DNA of 64,000 bases, taken from Halorubrum cibi (GTDB lineage: Archaea > Halobacteriota > Halobacteria > Halobacteriales > Haloferacaceae). The notes below the pieces were generated by a model. That model had not been told where the DNA came from. It worked only from the letters and a program-made list of their open reading frames with translations, and made no database searches. Shown here in pieces: positions 46,175 to 54,371 of this stretch. Location: assembly GCF_900182635.1 (NCBI RefSeq), contig NZ_FXTD01000009.1:1-64000 (forward strand), written 5' to 3'. Made by a program: the position numbers and the translations under genes. The stretch's first letter is position 1; each line of letters starts with the position of its first letter.

Positions 46175-46801
46175 ATGGAGCGGCTGCCGACCGGGATCCC
46201 GGTTCTGGACAGGGAGCTCGACGGCGGGCTCCCCGCCGGGAGCGTGGTGGCGTTGAAAGCCGATCCCGCCAGCCAGTCCGAACTGTTCTTGAACACCTTC
46301 GCGGGCGTCCGGGAGACGCTGTATCTCACGACCGTTCGGTCGGCCGAAGCGGTCGAGGGCGGTCTCTCCGCGTCGGCCGTCGAAACCGGCGACCCGGTGG
46401 TCGAGGCCGTCGACGGCGAGGACCCGATCGAGGACGCGCGCGAGCGGCTCCCGTCGATCCCGGACGACGGAACGGTGATCGTCGACTCCACGGAACCGCT
46501 CGAGGACGCGGATCCGCTCCGATACCGGTCCCTGCTGACGGACCTGGTCGCTCGGACGAACGAGACGGACGCGACCGCGATACTCCACGCACTCAAGACC
46601 GGCGGTGAGCCGTCCCGAAATCGACTCGTCACCGAACAGGTCGCGGACGTCGTCTTCGACCTCCGGACGGTAGTCACGGGGACCGCCATCGAGAACCGTC
46701 TCGCGGTGCCGAAGTTCCGCGGAGGAGCGGCTCTCGAGGAGCCGGTCAAGCTCAAACTCACCGACACCGTCTCCGTCGATACCAGTCGAGACATCGCCTA
46801 A
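46175..46801 (+). CDS. RecA/KaiC-fold protein without a Walker A motif (HTR-like)
   Basis: 208 residues. The framework GIPVLDRELDGGLPAGSVVAL and the Walker-B-like VIVDSTEP match RecA/KaiC-fold proteins. But where a G-x-x-x-x-G-K-T/S P-loop should follow, it reads KADPASQSELFLN, with no Gly-Lys-Thr. ATP binding is therefore unlikely. Haloarchaea have many such HTR-like (DUF7504-type) proteins, usually near MinD-like ATPases. Possibly a non-catalytic partner. Confidence -1.
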   Translation: MERLPTGIPVLDRELDGGLPAGSVVALKADPASQSELFLNTFAGVRETLYLTTVRSAEAVEGGLSASAVETGDPVVEAVDGEDPIEDARERLPSIPDDGTVIVDSTEPLEDADPLRYRSLLTDLVARTNETDATAILHALKTGGEPSRNRLVTEQVADVVFDLRTVVTGTAIENRLAVPKFRGGAALEEPVKLKLTDTVSVDTSRDIA

Positions 46802-46841
46802 CGCGACAGGAATCACGTCTCTGCCTTTCACCGAGACGCGC

Positions 46842-47099
46842 TCAAAACGTCCCGAGCGCGAGCACGACGATCCCGACGACGACCGCGAGGACCGCCCAGT
46901 TTCGCGCCGCATCGATCGAGCCGTACGGTCCCCCCTTGCGGGTGAAGAGGTACGCGACGTAGACGGAAAGCGGCGCGAGCGACGGCAGCGTTCCGACAGA
47001 GACGGCCGAAACGAGACTCGAGAGGACGGCGACGGCGACGGTTGAGAGGCCGGCCCCCGCTGCGACGAGGACGTCCTCACGTGCGCGTTCGATCTCCAT
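46842..47099 (-). CDS. Small three-helix membrane protein
   Basis: 85 residues from the ATG at 47099. N-terminal charged helix MEIERARED, then hydrophobic stretches near 15-35, 37-52 and 65-84. No family recognised. Confidence -1.
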   Translation of the reverse strand: MEIERAREDVLVAAGAGLSTVAVAVLSSLVSAVSVGTLPSLAPLSVYVAYLFTRKGGPYGSIDAARNWAVLAVVVGIVVLALGTF

Positions 47100-47185
47100 A
47101 CGCGGGGGTGGACGCGGACGCACCCAAAAGGATCGGTTCGATCGCGAGTCGGCCCGACGATCCGGTTCGTCGGGTCAGCGAGCGG

Positions 47186-48145
47186 TTACTCTTCGTCGAG
47201 CTCGCCGTCGAGCTCGTCCGCGATCTCGTCGGCGTCGACGTCGATGTCCTCGAGGGCCTCCTCGATGTCGCCGGCACCGGCACCGCCCATGCCGCCCATC
47301 ATGCCGCCGAGGCCGCCCATGCCGCCGCCTTCGATGACTTCCTCGACGACGACGCGGTCGAGGTCGAGTCGGCCCATGAGGTCCTGGGCGATCTGCTGTT
47401 TCTGGAACATCCACTGCTGGTTCATCTGCATCGCCTGGGTCGCCGTGACGTAGAGGACGTCCTTTTCGACTTCCTCGGTCTCGACGACCTCCTCGCCGTC
47501 GTCGTCCTCAGTGACGGTCTCCTCCTCCTCGGTCACGGTCTCGATCCGGACCTCGGGGGCGTCCTGGAGGTACATCCCGAGCATGCCGGCGGCCTTCTGT
47601 TCTCGGTCCTCGATGACCTCGAGCACCTCGTACTCGTACTCGAGGTCCTCGCCGGCCAGCGGGTGGTTGAAGTCGACGCGGGCGCGGCCGCCGATGATCG
47701 TCTCGAGGTGGCCCTGGCGGTTGTCGATCTGGACCTGCGCGCCGGGGTAGCGGCTGTCCTCGGGGATCTTGTCGGCCTTGACCGTCTCGACCTCGTCGGG
47801 GTCGTACTCGCCGAAGGCGTCGTCTGCGGGCACGTCGACGGTGCCCTCGTCGCCGACGGACTTACCGATCAGTTCCTCCTCGACCGACGGGAAGACGTGG
47901 CCCGCGCCGAGCGCGACGATCCGGGGCTCGAACTCGTACTCCTCGGTGTCGATCTCGGCCTCCTCGGCGACCGCCTCGTCGGTCGTGTCGATGACGTCGC
48001 CGTCGTCGGCCGTCCGGATGGTGTAGGCGAGTCGGACGAAGTCGCCGTCGGCGAGTCCGGCCTCTTCGGTCTCCGGTTCGGCGTCCGATTCGGCGTCGGC
48101 CTCTTCGGCGCTCTCGGCCGCGTCCGCCTGCTCCTGATCGCTCAT
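47186..48145 (-). CDS. Long SlyD-like FKBP-type peptidyl-prolyl isomerase
   Basis: 319 residues. Acidic extension (1-32), then FKBP domain: VRLAYTIRTADDGDVIDTT, GAGHVFPSVEEELIGKSVGD, an inserted-in-flap chaperone domain (YPGAQVQIDNRQGHLETIIGGRARVDFNHPLAG), and VEEEETVTEDDD. The remainder, about 100 residues, has a Met/Gln-rich helix (QAMQMNQQWMFQKQQIAQ) and the Gly/Met run EGGGMGGLGGMMGGMGG, similar to chaperonin tails. It speeds proline isomerisation and binds unfolded proteins. A TATA-like CTTAAG lies about 27 bases upstream. Confidence -1.
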   Translation of the reverse strand: MSDQEQADAAESAEEADAESDAEPETEEAGLADGDFVRLAYTIRTADDGDVIDTTDEAVAEEAEIDTEEYEFEPRIVALGAGHVFPSVEEELIGKSVGDEGTVDVPADDAFGEYDPDEVETVKADKIPEDSRYPGAQVQIDNRQGHLETIIGGRARVDFNHPLAGEDLEYEYEVLEVIEDREQKAAGMLGMYLQDAPEVRIETVTEEEETVTEDDDGEEVVETEEVEKDVLYVTATQAMQMNQQWMFQKQQIAQDLMGRLDLDRVVVEEVIEGGGMGGLGGMMGGMGGAGAGDIEEALEDIDVDADEIADELDGELDEE

Positions 48146-48235
48146 AGCGGAACATCACCCGTTACACTCTTAAGGCGCACGGTTCGGCACGGAACGTCCC
48201 GTCGCCCTTTTGCCCGCCGCCGGCGACGCGGACGT

Positions 48236-48811
48236 ATGTACGAGGTCGAGATCAAGGTCCCGGCGGACCTCGAGACCGTCCGGGACCGACTCCGCGAACT
48301 CGGCGCCGAGTCCGTCGAAACCCGCCGACAACGCGACGTCTACTACGACGCACCCCACCGCGAGTTCGCCGAGACCGACGAGGCGCTCCGGATCCGGCGG
48401 GAAACCGTGCTCGACGGAGAGACAACCGACCACGAAGCGTCGTCCGCCGGGGAGTCGGTCCGGCTCACCTACAAGGGACCTCTCCTGGACGACGACTCCA
48501 AGACCCGTTCGGAACGCGAGACGGGGGTGGCCGACGGCGAGGAACTCGCGGGGGTCCTCGACGGGCTCGGGTTCGACGCCGCCGCGACGGTCGAGAAGCG
48601 ACGCGAGTACTGGCGGCTCGACGGGTTTACCGTAACGCTCGACGACGTCGAGGGAGTCGGCGAGTTCGTCGAGATCGAACGGGAAGTCGATGCCGAAGCC
48701 GCCATCGACTCGACGCGGGAGGCTGCGATCGGGACGCTCGCGAAACTGGGGCTCCGCGCGGACGACCAGGTACGGACGTCGTACCTCGGGTTGCTTCTCT
48801 CGGACGGCTAG
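48236..48811 (+). CDS. CYTH-domain protein (class IV adenylate cyclase / triphosphatase type)
   Basis: 191 residues. The CYTH signature E-x-E-x-K is in MYEVEIKVPADLE, followed by DVYYDAPHREFAETDEALRIRR, VRLTYKGPLL, VEKRREYWRL, VTLDDVEGVGEFVEIE. These acidic and basic residues line the triphosphate tunnel. Family members make cAMP or hydrolyse thiamin triphosphate or inorganic triphosphate; the latter is more likely in archaea. The stop overlaps the convergent MaoC gene by 4 bases. Confidence -1.
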   Translation: MYEVEIKVPADLETVRDRLRELGAESVETRRQRDVYYDAPHREFAETDEALRIRRETVLDGETTDHEASSAGESVRLTYKGPLLDDDSKTRSERETGVADGEELAGVLDGLGFDAAATVEKRREYWRLDGFTVTLDDVEGVGEFVEIEREVDAEAAIDSTREAAIGTLAKLGLRADDQVRTSYLGLLLSDG

Positions 48812-49365
48812 GCGTCGGCGCTCCCCGCGTCGTCGTTCCCCTCGGGTCGCTTCAACGAGAGGGCGGTCCGTTCGAACGAGCAGACGAGGACGTCGTCGGC
48901 GTCGCCTTCTGCGTCGCCGTTGGCATCGTCTTCCGTGTCGCCGTCATTGTCCTCGCCGTCGTCACCCTCGTCTCCCACCTTGAACGCCTCGACACGCATG
49001 GTGACGATCCCGCGCTCGCCGTCGCTCGTCTCGCGTTTGTCGACCACCGTCGACTGCGCCCGGATCGTGTCGCCGTGAAAGACGGGATTGGGGTGTTCAA
49101 CGTCGTCATACGAGAGGTTGGCGACGATCGTCCCGTCGGTCGTCTCGGGGATCGAGAGACCGACCGCGAGCGACATGGTGTAGAGCCCGTTGACGAGTCG
49201 TTCGCCGAACTGCGTGTCGGCCGCGAACGCCGAGTCGAGGTGGAGCGGTTGTTGGTTCATCGTCATGTCACAGAACCGCTGGTTGTCGGCCTCGCTCACC
49301 GTCCGCCGTCGCCGGTGTTCGATCGTCTCGCCGACCTCGAACTCCCCGTAATAGCGTCCCGTCAT
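48808..49365 (-). CDS. MaoC-type hydratase with an acidic insertion
   Basis: 185 residues. Hot-dog fold: YGEFEVGETIEHRRRRTVSEADNQRF, PLHLDSAFAADTQFGERLVNG with the catalytic Asp/His region, and YDDVEHPNPVFHGDTI. It hydrates or dehydrates acyl-CoA. An insert of about 35 residues (GDEGDDGEDNDGDTEDD...) splits the last strands (KVG and DVLVCSFERTALS). The divergent CitE-like lyase gene suggests a role in the mesaconyl-CoA/methylmalyl-CoA steps of the haloarchaeal methylaspartate cycle, but generic acyl-CoA hydration is possible. Confidence -1.
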   Translation of the reverse strand: MTGRYYGEFEVGETIEHRRRRTVSEADNQRFCDMTMNQQPLHLDSAFAADTQFGERLVNGLYTMSLAVGLSIPETTDGTIVANLSYDDVEHPNPVFHGDTIRAQSTVVDKRETSDGERGIVTMRVEAFKVGDEGDDGEDNDGDTEDDANGDAEGDADDVLVCSFERTALSLKRPEGNDDAGSADA

Positions 49366-49388
49366 GCCGGACACCTCCACGGGCGCCC

Positions 49389-49447
49389 ACATATCGCTGT
49401 CGACCGCGGCCGCCGATCCGATCCCGACGGCTCGCGACCGATTTATT
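49389..49447. promoter_or_regulatory. Divergent promoters for the MaoC and CitE-like genes
   Basis: ATTTATT at 49441-49447 lies 25-31 bases before the ATG at 49472 (plus strand). GATATG, read on the minus strand at 49390-49395, lies about 27 bases before the ATG at 49365. Both would give leaderless messages from a shared 106-base region, so the two genes are probably co-regulated. Confidence -1.
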
Positions 49448-49471
49448 GCCCGGCTCCGAGGAGCCACCGGC

Positions 49472-50359
49472 ATGCCTCGACGGAGCCTCCTGTTCTCGCC
49501 GGGCGACCGACCGGAACTGATGCGGAAGGCCCCCGAAACGAACGCCGACGTGCTGTGTTTCGACCTGGAGGACGCGGTCGCGCCGGCGCGGAAGGACGAG
49601 GCCCGCGAAGCGGTTCGATCGGTCCTCGCGGATCCCGCCTTCGATCCCGACGCGGAGGTGTGCGTTCGCCTGACCGCGAACGATCTCGAGGCCGACCTCG
49701 ACGCGCTCGTCGGCGAAGGCGACGGATCCGAAACGGAGGGTGACCTCCGGCTCGACGCGGTCATGCTCCCGAAGGTCGAGGACGCTACCGAGATCGATCG
49801 GCTCGACGCCCTCCTCGTCGCTCGCGGGCTCGATCCGATCGTGTTCGCGGTCGTCGAAACCGCCGAGGGCGTTCTCGAGGCTCGAGGGATAGCGAACGTA
49901 GCGGCGACGACGGCGCTCGTCTTCGGCGCGGAGGACCTCGCGGCCGACGTGGGCGCGACGCGGACCGCCGAGGGGACCGAGGTGCTCTACGCCCGCGAGC
50001 ACGTCGTCCTCGCGGCCAGCGCGGCGGGCGTCGACGCGCTCGACACCGTCCACACGGACTTCACCGACCTGACGGGCGTCCGCGCGGAGGCCGAGTTCGC
50101 GGCCACGCTCGGGTACGACGGGAAGCTGGCGATCCACCCCGATCAGGTCGATCCGATCAACGAGGCGTTCACGCCGGATCCGGACGAGATCGAGTGGGCC
50201 GAACGGGTGCTCGACGCACGGGACGCGGCGGACCGGGAGGATCGGGGCGTCTTCGAGGTCGACGGCGAGATGATCGATGCGCCGCTCGTCGCGCAGGCGG
50301 AACGCGTGATCTCGCGCGCCGAAACCGCCGGACTCCGCGGCGAGAACGGGGAACGCTGA
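49472..50359 (+). CDS. HpcH/HpaI-CitE-like lyase (malyl/citramalyl-CoA type)
   Basis: 295 residues. RSLLFSPGDRPELMRKAPE, LCFDLEDAVAPARKDEAR with the metal-binding Asp, VMLPKVEDATEID, VVETAEGVLEARGI, FGAEDLAADVGATRT and KLAIHPDQVDPINEAF are the family signatures. CitE-like enzymes cleave or hydrolyse malyl-CoA, methylmalyl-CoA or citramalyl-CoA. Paired with the MaoC gene, the methylaspartate cycle steps (methylmalyl-CoA lyase or malyl-CoA thioesterase) are good candidates. Specific activity is not readable from the sequence. Confidence -1.
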   Translation: MPRRSLLFSPGDRPELMRKAPETNADVLCFDLEDAVAPARKDEAREAVRSVLADPAFDPDAEVCVRLTANDLEADLDALVGEGDGSETEGDLRLDAVMLPKVEDATEIDRLDALLVARGLDPIVFAVVETAEGVLEARGIANVAATTALVFGAEDLAADVGATRTAEGTEVLYAREHVVLAASAAGVDALDTVHTDFTDLTGVRAEAEFAATLGYDGKLAIHPDQVDPINEAFTPDPDEIEWAERVLDARDAADREDRGVFEVDGEMIDAPLVAQAERVISRAETAGLRGENGER

Positions 50360-50425
50360 GCCGCCCTCAATCGCGATTTCGACCGCGGCCGCCACCGTTA
50401 ACTCACGGGCTGGGGACGTTCACGT

Positions 50426-51679
50426 ATGAGCGACGAGGCGAACCCCTACGAGAGTCTGAAAGAGCAGATCGACGACGCGGCGGCGTATCTCGACGCCGAC
50501 GACGGGGTCATCACGCGCCTGAAGAATCCACAGCGGGTGTTGGAGACGAACCTGACGTTCGAGCGCGACGACGGCTCGCTGGAGACCGTGCGCGCCTATC
50601 GCTCGCAGTTCAACGGGGATCGCGGACCCTACAAGGGCGGGATCCGATACCATCCCGGAGTCACCCGCGACGAGGTGAAGGCGTTGTCCGGCTGGATGGT
50701 GTACAAGTGCGCCGTCGTCGATATCCCGTACGGCGGCGGAAAAGGCGGGATCGCGATCGACCCCTCCGACTACTCGGCCGACGAGCTTGAACGGATCACC
50801 CGGAGCTTCGCGACCGAACTCCGCCCGATCATCGGCGAGGACCGGGACGTCCCCGCGCCCGACGTGAACACCGGCCAGCGGGAGATGAACTGGATCAAGG
50901 ACACCTACGAGACGCTGGAGAACACGACCGCTCCCGGCGTGATCACGGGTAAGGCGCTCGACTCGGGCGGGAGCGAGGGACGCGTCGAGGCCACCGGTCG
51001 ATCGACGATGCTCGCGGCCCGCGAGACGTTCGACTGGCTCGATCGCGACATCGAGAACGCGACCGTCGCCGTCCAGGGGTACGGCAACGCCGGGTCGATC
51101 GCGGCCGCCCTCCTCGAGGACCTCGGCGCGGACGTCGTCGCCGTCTCGGATTCGAGCGGCGGCATCTACGATCCCGACGGACTCCGCGCTCGCGACGTCA
51201 AAGACCACAAGGCCGAGACGGGATCGGTCTCGGGATACGACGACGCCGAGTCGATCACCAACGAGGAGCTGTTGACCATGGACGTGGACCTCCTCGTGCC
51301 CGCCGCCCTCGAGAACGCCGTCGACGCCGACCTCGCGACGGACCTCGAGGCCGACGTCGTCGTCGAGGCGGCGAACGGGCCCCTGACGCCCGGAGCCGAC
51401 GACGTGCTCACGGAGCGCGGGGTCTGGGTCGTTCCCGACGTCTTCGCGAACGCGGGCGGCGTCACCGTGTCCTACTTCGAGTGGGTTCAGAACCGCCAGC
51501 GGTTCCACTGGACCGAAGAGCGCGTCAACGAGGAGCTCGAACGCACCGTCACCGAGGCGTTCGACGGGATCGTCGAGGCCTACGAGGACGAGGACCTCCC
51601 GAACCTCAGGACCGCCGCGTACGTCGTCGCGCTTCGCCGGGTCGTGAACGCCTACGAACAGGGCGGCAACTGGCCCTGA
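50426..51679 (+). CDS. gdhA: Glutamate dehydrogenase
   Basis: 417 residues. Catalytic region [41 protein letters not shown] with the active-site Lys, [14 protein letters not shown], then the NAD(P) domain with [17 protein letters not shown] and [14 protein letters not shown]. It converts glutamate to 2-oxoglutarate and ammonia or the reverse. A TATA-like GTTAACTC lies about 27 bases before the ATG. It follows the CitE-like gene after 66 bases on the same strand; in the methylaspartate cycle glutamate is also an intermediate, which makes the clustering of interest. Confidence -1.
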   Translation: MSDEANPYESLKEQIDDAAAYLDADDGVITRLKNPQRVLETNLTFERDDGSLETVRAYRSQFNGDRGPYKGGIRYHPGVTRDEVKALSGWMVYKCAVVDIPYGGGKGGIAIDPSDYSADELERITRSFATELRPIIGEDRDVPAPDVNTGQREMNWIKDTYETLENTTAPGVITGKALDSGGSEGRVEATGRSTMLAARETFDWLDRDIENATVAVQGYGNAGSIAAALLEDLGADVVAVSDSSGGIYDPDGLRARDVKDHKAETGSVSGYDDAESITNEELLTMDVDLLVPAALENAVDADLATDLEADVVVEAANGPLTPGADDVLTERGVWVVPDVFANAGGVTVSYFEWVQNRQRFHWTEERVNEELERTVTEAFDGIVEAYEDEDLPNLRTAAYVVALRRVVNAYEQGGNWP

Positions 51680-51720
51680 TCCGACGGGTCACGTCTCGAC
51701 CCGCTCCCTCATTTTGAGCC

Positions 51721-52215
51721 TCACACGTCGAAGAGACGCGTCGCGTCCTCGCGCTGTCTCCGATAGATCCCCCGCCCCTTGAGCCGCGGGACCGAGTGCG
51801 TGTGGAGCGTCCCGCTCTCGAGGTCGTAGACGAGCGGGAACACGTTCGTCCGGCGCTCGGCGACGGTGTAGGAGGTGGCCGCCGAGACGAGGTCGTCGTC
51901 CGCGGAGTCGACCGCGAACGCGACGTACCCGATCGGCGTGGCCGAACTCGTCGCGTCGCTCAAGTCGGCGACCGACTCCCGAAACCGATCGGTCGCGGCG
52001 ACGACCCCGGAGACGCCGTCGGTCGCGTCCACGACCGCAGAGACGTCGCCGGTCGCGTCCACGAGCGTGGCGAACACGGAGACGGATCCGACCGTCGGGT
52101 CCTCCTCGTGCGCGCGCCAGATCCGAACGAACCCGGCCATCCCCTCGTCGACGACGTCGAATCCGTGTTTTCGTCGGTTCGCAGCGACCTCCTCCCGGTA
52201 CCGGTCGAAGTCCAT
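51721..52215 (-). CDS. Hypothetical protein with Val-Asp-Ala-Thr repeats
   Basis: 164 residues from the ATG at 52215. Soluble alpha/beta; N-terminal MDFDRYREEVAANRRKHGF, a strand-rich centre with repeated VDATGDVSAVVDATDGVSG-like units (about 50-73), and a basic C-terminus (RLKGRGIYRRQREDATR). Family not recognised. TTTTTTATC on the minus strand (52239-52247) is a strong TATA-like element about 27 bases upstream, so it has its own promoter. It converges on gdhA. Confidence -1.
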   Translation of the reverse strand: MDFDRYREEVAANRRKHGFDVVDEGMAGFVRIWRAHEEDPTVGSVSVFATLVDATGDVSAVVDATDGVSGVVAATDRFRESVADLSDATSSATPIGYVAFAVDSADDDLVSAATSYTVAERRTNVFPLVYDLESGTLHTHSVPRLKGRGIYRRQREDATRLFDV

Positions 52216-52329
52216 GTCGCAGACGACGGAGTCACGTGATAAAAAATGACACACCTGCGGACGACGGATCGTCGCCGATCGGTTCCCGACGTCCGCCGAT
52301 TCGACCGGCTCGATGACGGACGAACCCGT

Positions 52330-53043
52330 CTAGACGAGCGCCGCGTCCGTCACCTCGAGGTGGCCGCGGTCCCCCTCCCAGACCGCCTCATACGAGAGGT
52401 CTATCCGACGGTCCATGTGGGGGCCGTCGACCACGTACGTCTCGAACTCCCCGCCCTCGCCGAGCGGGTGGACGCCGTACTCTTCCCGGAGGTCGAGCAG
52501 CTCGGCGAGCGCCTCCGCGTCGTAGCGTCGGCCGAGCCACGACTCGTCGAGGCCGTAGGCGGCCACCTGAACGATCCGGATCTCGAAGCCGGCCTCGAAC
52601 ATTGCCTCGGCGAGCGCGACGGGGTCCTCGCCCCAGAGCGGCGCGAAGAGGTCGATCCGGAGACGGTCGCACATCGCCCGGATCCGGCTCGTCTGGAACT
52701 CGCTCTCGACGGCCCCCGCGGTGACGCCCGCGAGGTCGAACCCGTCGGTCGCGGTCAGTTCGCGAAGGGCGGCCTCCATCGGCTCCAGCTCGGCGTCGCC
52801 CTGGGCGCTCGCGTCGTCGACGTCGTCGGCCCCGAAGTCGTCCGGTTCGACCTCGACGAGGTCGATCCCGACGCTCTCGGCGGCGAGTCCCGCCAGACGC
52901 GTCGCCGGCGTGTGGTACATGTAGGAGTCGCCGGCGGGGTGAACGGTCAGGAGTCGTGAGACGTCCAATCCCTCCTCGAGCGCCCGATACAGCGCCCACG
53001 AGGAGTCCTTCCCGCCCGAAAAGAGGCTCACCCAGTCGGTCAT
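52330..53043 (-). CDS. Diphthine-ammonia ligase (Dph6-like)
   Basis: 237 residues. ATP pyrophosphatase PP-loop SLFSGGKDSSWALYRAL at the start, then TPATRLAGLAAESVGIDL, GVTAGAVESEFQTSRI, FAPLWGEDPVALAEAM, and GEGGEFETYVVDGP, signatures of the DUF71/ATP_bind_4 family. It amidates diphthine on elongation factor 2 to give diphthamide, the last step of that pathway. Confidence -1.
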   Translation of the reverse strand: MTDWVSLFSGGKDSSWALYRALEEGLDVSRLLTVHPAGDSYMYHTPATRLAGLAAESVGIDLVEVEPDDFGADDVDDASAQGDAELEPMEAALRELTATDGFDLAGVTAGAVESEFQTSRIRAMCDRLRIDLFAPLWGEDPVALAEAMFEAGFEIRIVQVAAYGLDESWLGRRYDAEALAELLDLREEYGVHPLGEGGEFETYVVDGPHMDRRIDLSYEAVWEGDRGHLEVTDAALV

Positions 53044-53194
53044 ACCCGCGATCGGAAGCGCGCGGGTAAAGCGCCAGCGGTCCGCGGACGCCCGGATCGT
53101 GCGGATGGCCGGGGCGTGCGGACTCCCGGATCGCGAGGTCGGCGTCGCCACTGCGGTTCGGTCTGCGCCTCGAAAACCGCCGCGCCGCCGCGAC

Positions 53195-53764
53195 TCAGTC
53201 CGAGATGAACTCGTTGTCGCGCCAGTTCACGCCGCCGTCCCCGTCGCCGGCGCCCTGCGGGCTCTCGACGACCTCGATGCTCGCGGGGCGCGCCTCGCCC
53301 TCGACGATCCGGGTCGCCTCGAGCTCGCCGTCGGCCTCAGTGATGGCCGTGAGCGTCCCCTTCTCGGCGCGGGTGGCGAGTTCCCGGAGCACTAAGAACA
53401 TGGGGTACTGGAGCGCGGTGTTCTGGAGGACGGTCTCGCGGTCGCCCTTGAAACACGCGAACTCGACGAGCTCGGAGGGGATCTCCTCCTCCTCGTCGTC
53501 CATCCACTGCGGGCCGCCCGCTCGCGGCGGCTCCTCCTCGTACACTCGGGTCTCGGTCACCGACGCCTTCAGCTGAGCGGTCGGCGTGTATTTGCTGATC
53601 GACTCGTCGTCGGACAGGGCCTTGATGATGAGTGTGTTGTTTCGACGCGTGATGTCGATGTCGTCGATCTCCGCGGGGAGGTCGGGGTCTTCGTCGAAGT
53701 ACGCCTCTACGTCTTCGAGTGGCAGTTCGAGCGTCGAATGGAGTCGGAACACGCGGCCTGTCAT
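53195..53764 (-). CDS. Acidic hypothetical protein
   Basis: 189 residues. MTGRVFRLHSTLELPLEDVEAYFDEDPDLPAEI, RRNNTLIIKALSDDESISKYTPTAQLKASV, an acidic linker (WMDDEEEEIPSELVEF), and ALQYPMFLVLRELATRAEKG. Looks like a well-ordered haloarchaeal protein; I cannot give a function. The promoter (53833-53863) has unusual palindromes. It follows the glutaredoxin gene on the same strand but with a separate promoter. Confidence -1.
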   Translation of the reverse strand: MTGRVFRLHSTLELPLEDVEAYFDEDPDLPAEIDDIDITRRNNTLIIKALSDDESISKYTPTAQLKASVTETRVYEEEPPRAGGPQWMDDEEEEIPSELVEFACFKGDRETVLQNTALQYPMFLVLRELATRAEKGTLTAITEADGELEATRIVEGEARPASIEVVESPQGAGDGDGGVNWRDNEFISD

Positions 53765-53832
53765 TGTTTACTGGGGTGGGTGTGGGTCGGACCGGTCGTC
53801 GCGACGCGGGCGGTAAACGACTGCACCTACCC

Positions 53833-53863
53833 CACCTAGGTGACGTAGGCTTATATGGCCTAC
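53833..53863 (-). promoter_or_regulatory. TATA box framed by inverted repeats
   Basis: Perfect palindrome CACCTAGGTG (53833-53842) is followed by GTAGGC (53845-53850) and GCCTAC (53858-53863) flanking a TATATG/CATATA core (53851-53857). It lies about 70-100 bases before the start at 53764, in the spacer after the glutaredoxin gene. An operator overlapping a TATA box would block TFB/TBP binding. Confidence -1.
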
Positions 53864-53914
53864 TCTTCGGCGAGCACGGAGCGTACGAAGGAACGGTCGG
53901 TTCCGAACGCGAGG

Positions 53915-54259
53915 CTACTCGGCGTCGAGTTCGGCGGCCAGCTCGCCGCGCTCCTCGAGCTCCGCGAGCACGTCGCTGCCGCCGACGAACTCCCCGTCGA
54001 CGAACGTCTGCGGGATGGTCTCCCACCCGCTGTGGTCGGCGAGCGCCTCGCGATACGCCGGGAGCGCGGGCAGCACGTCGACCGTCTCGAACTCCTCGAC
54101 GTGGCCGCTTATGAGCTCTATCGCCCGCTGTGAGTAGCCGCACTGCGGCATCAGTCGGTTCCCCTTCATGAACAGTACCACGTCGTTGCCGGCGATCGCC
54201 TCGTCGACCCGCTCGCGCACCGCGTCCGGGTCCATGTCGCTTTCGGGCTGGAACGTCAT
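53915..54259 (-). CDS. Monothiol glutaredoxin (CGYS)
   Basis: 114 residues. Thioredoxin-fold Grx with MPQCGYSQRAIELISG: the active Cys40 motif is CGYS in place of the usual CGFS. WETIPQTFVDGEFVGGSDVLAEL carries the GSH-binding T-x-P-x and GG segments. CGFS-type proteins carry or transfer iron-sulfur clusters. Haloarchaea use gamma-glutamylcysteine in place of glutathione, so the ligand may differ. Confidence -1.
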   Translation of the reverse strand: MTFQPESDMDPDAVRERVDEAIAGNDVVLFMKGNRLMPQCGYSQRAIELISGHVEEFETVDVLPALPAYREALADHSGWETIPQTFVDGEFVGGSDVLAELEERGELAAELDAE

Positions 54260-54371
54260 GGGGCCGAGTAGGCGGCGACGAGGCAAAGGGGTTCCGGCCG
54301 GCTCGCTCTCGTTCGGTGCGCCCGGGACCGACCCGCCGGCACCCGCTCGCGGCCGGCGTCGCTCGGCCGCC

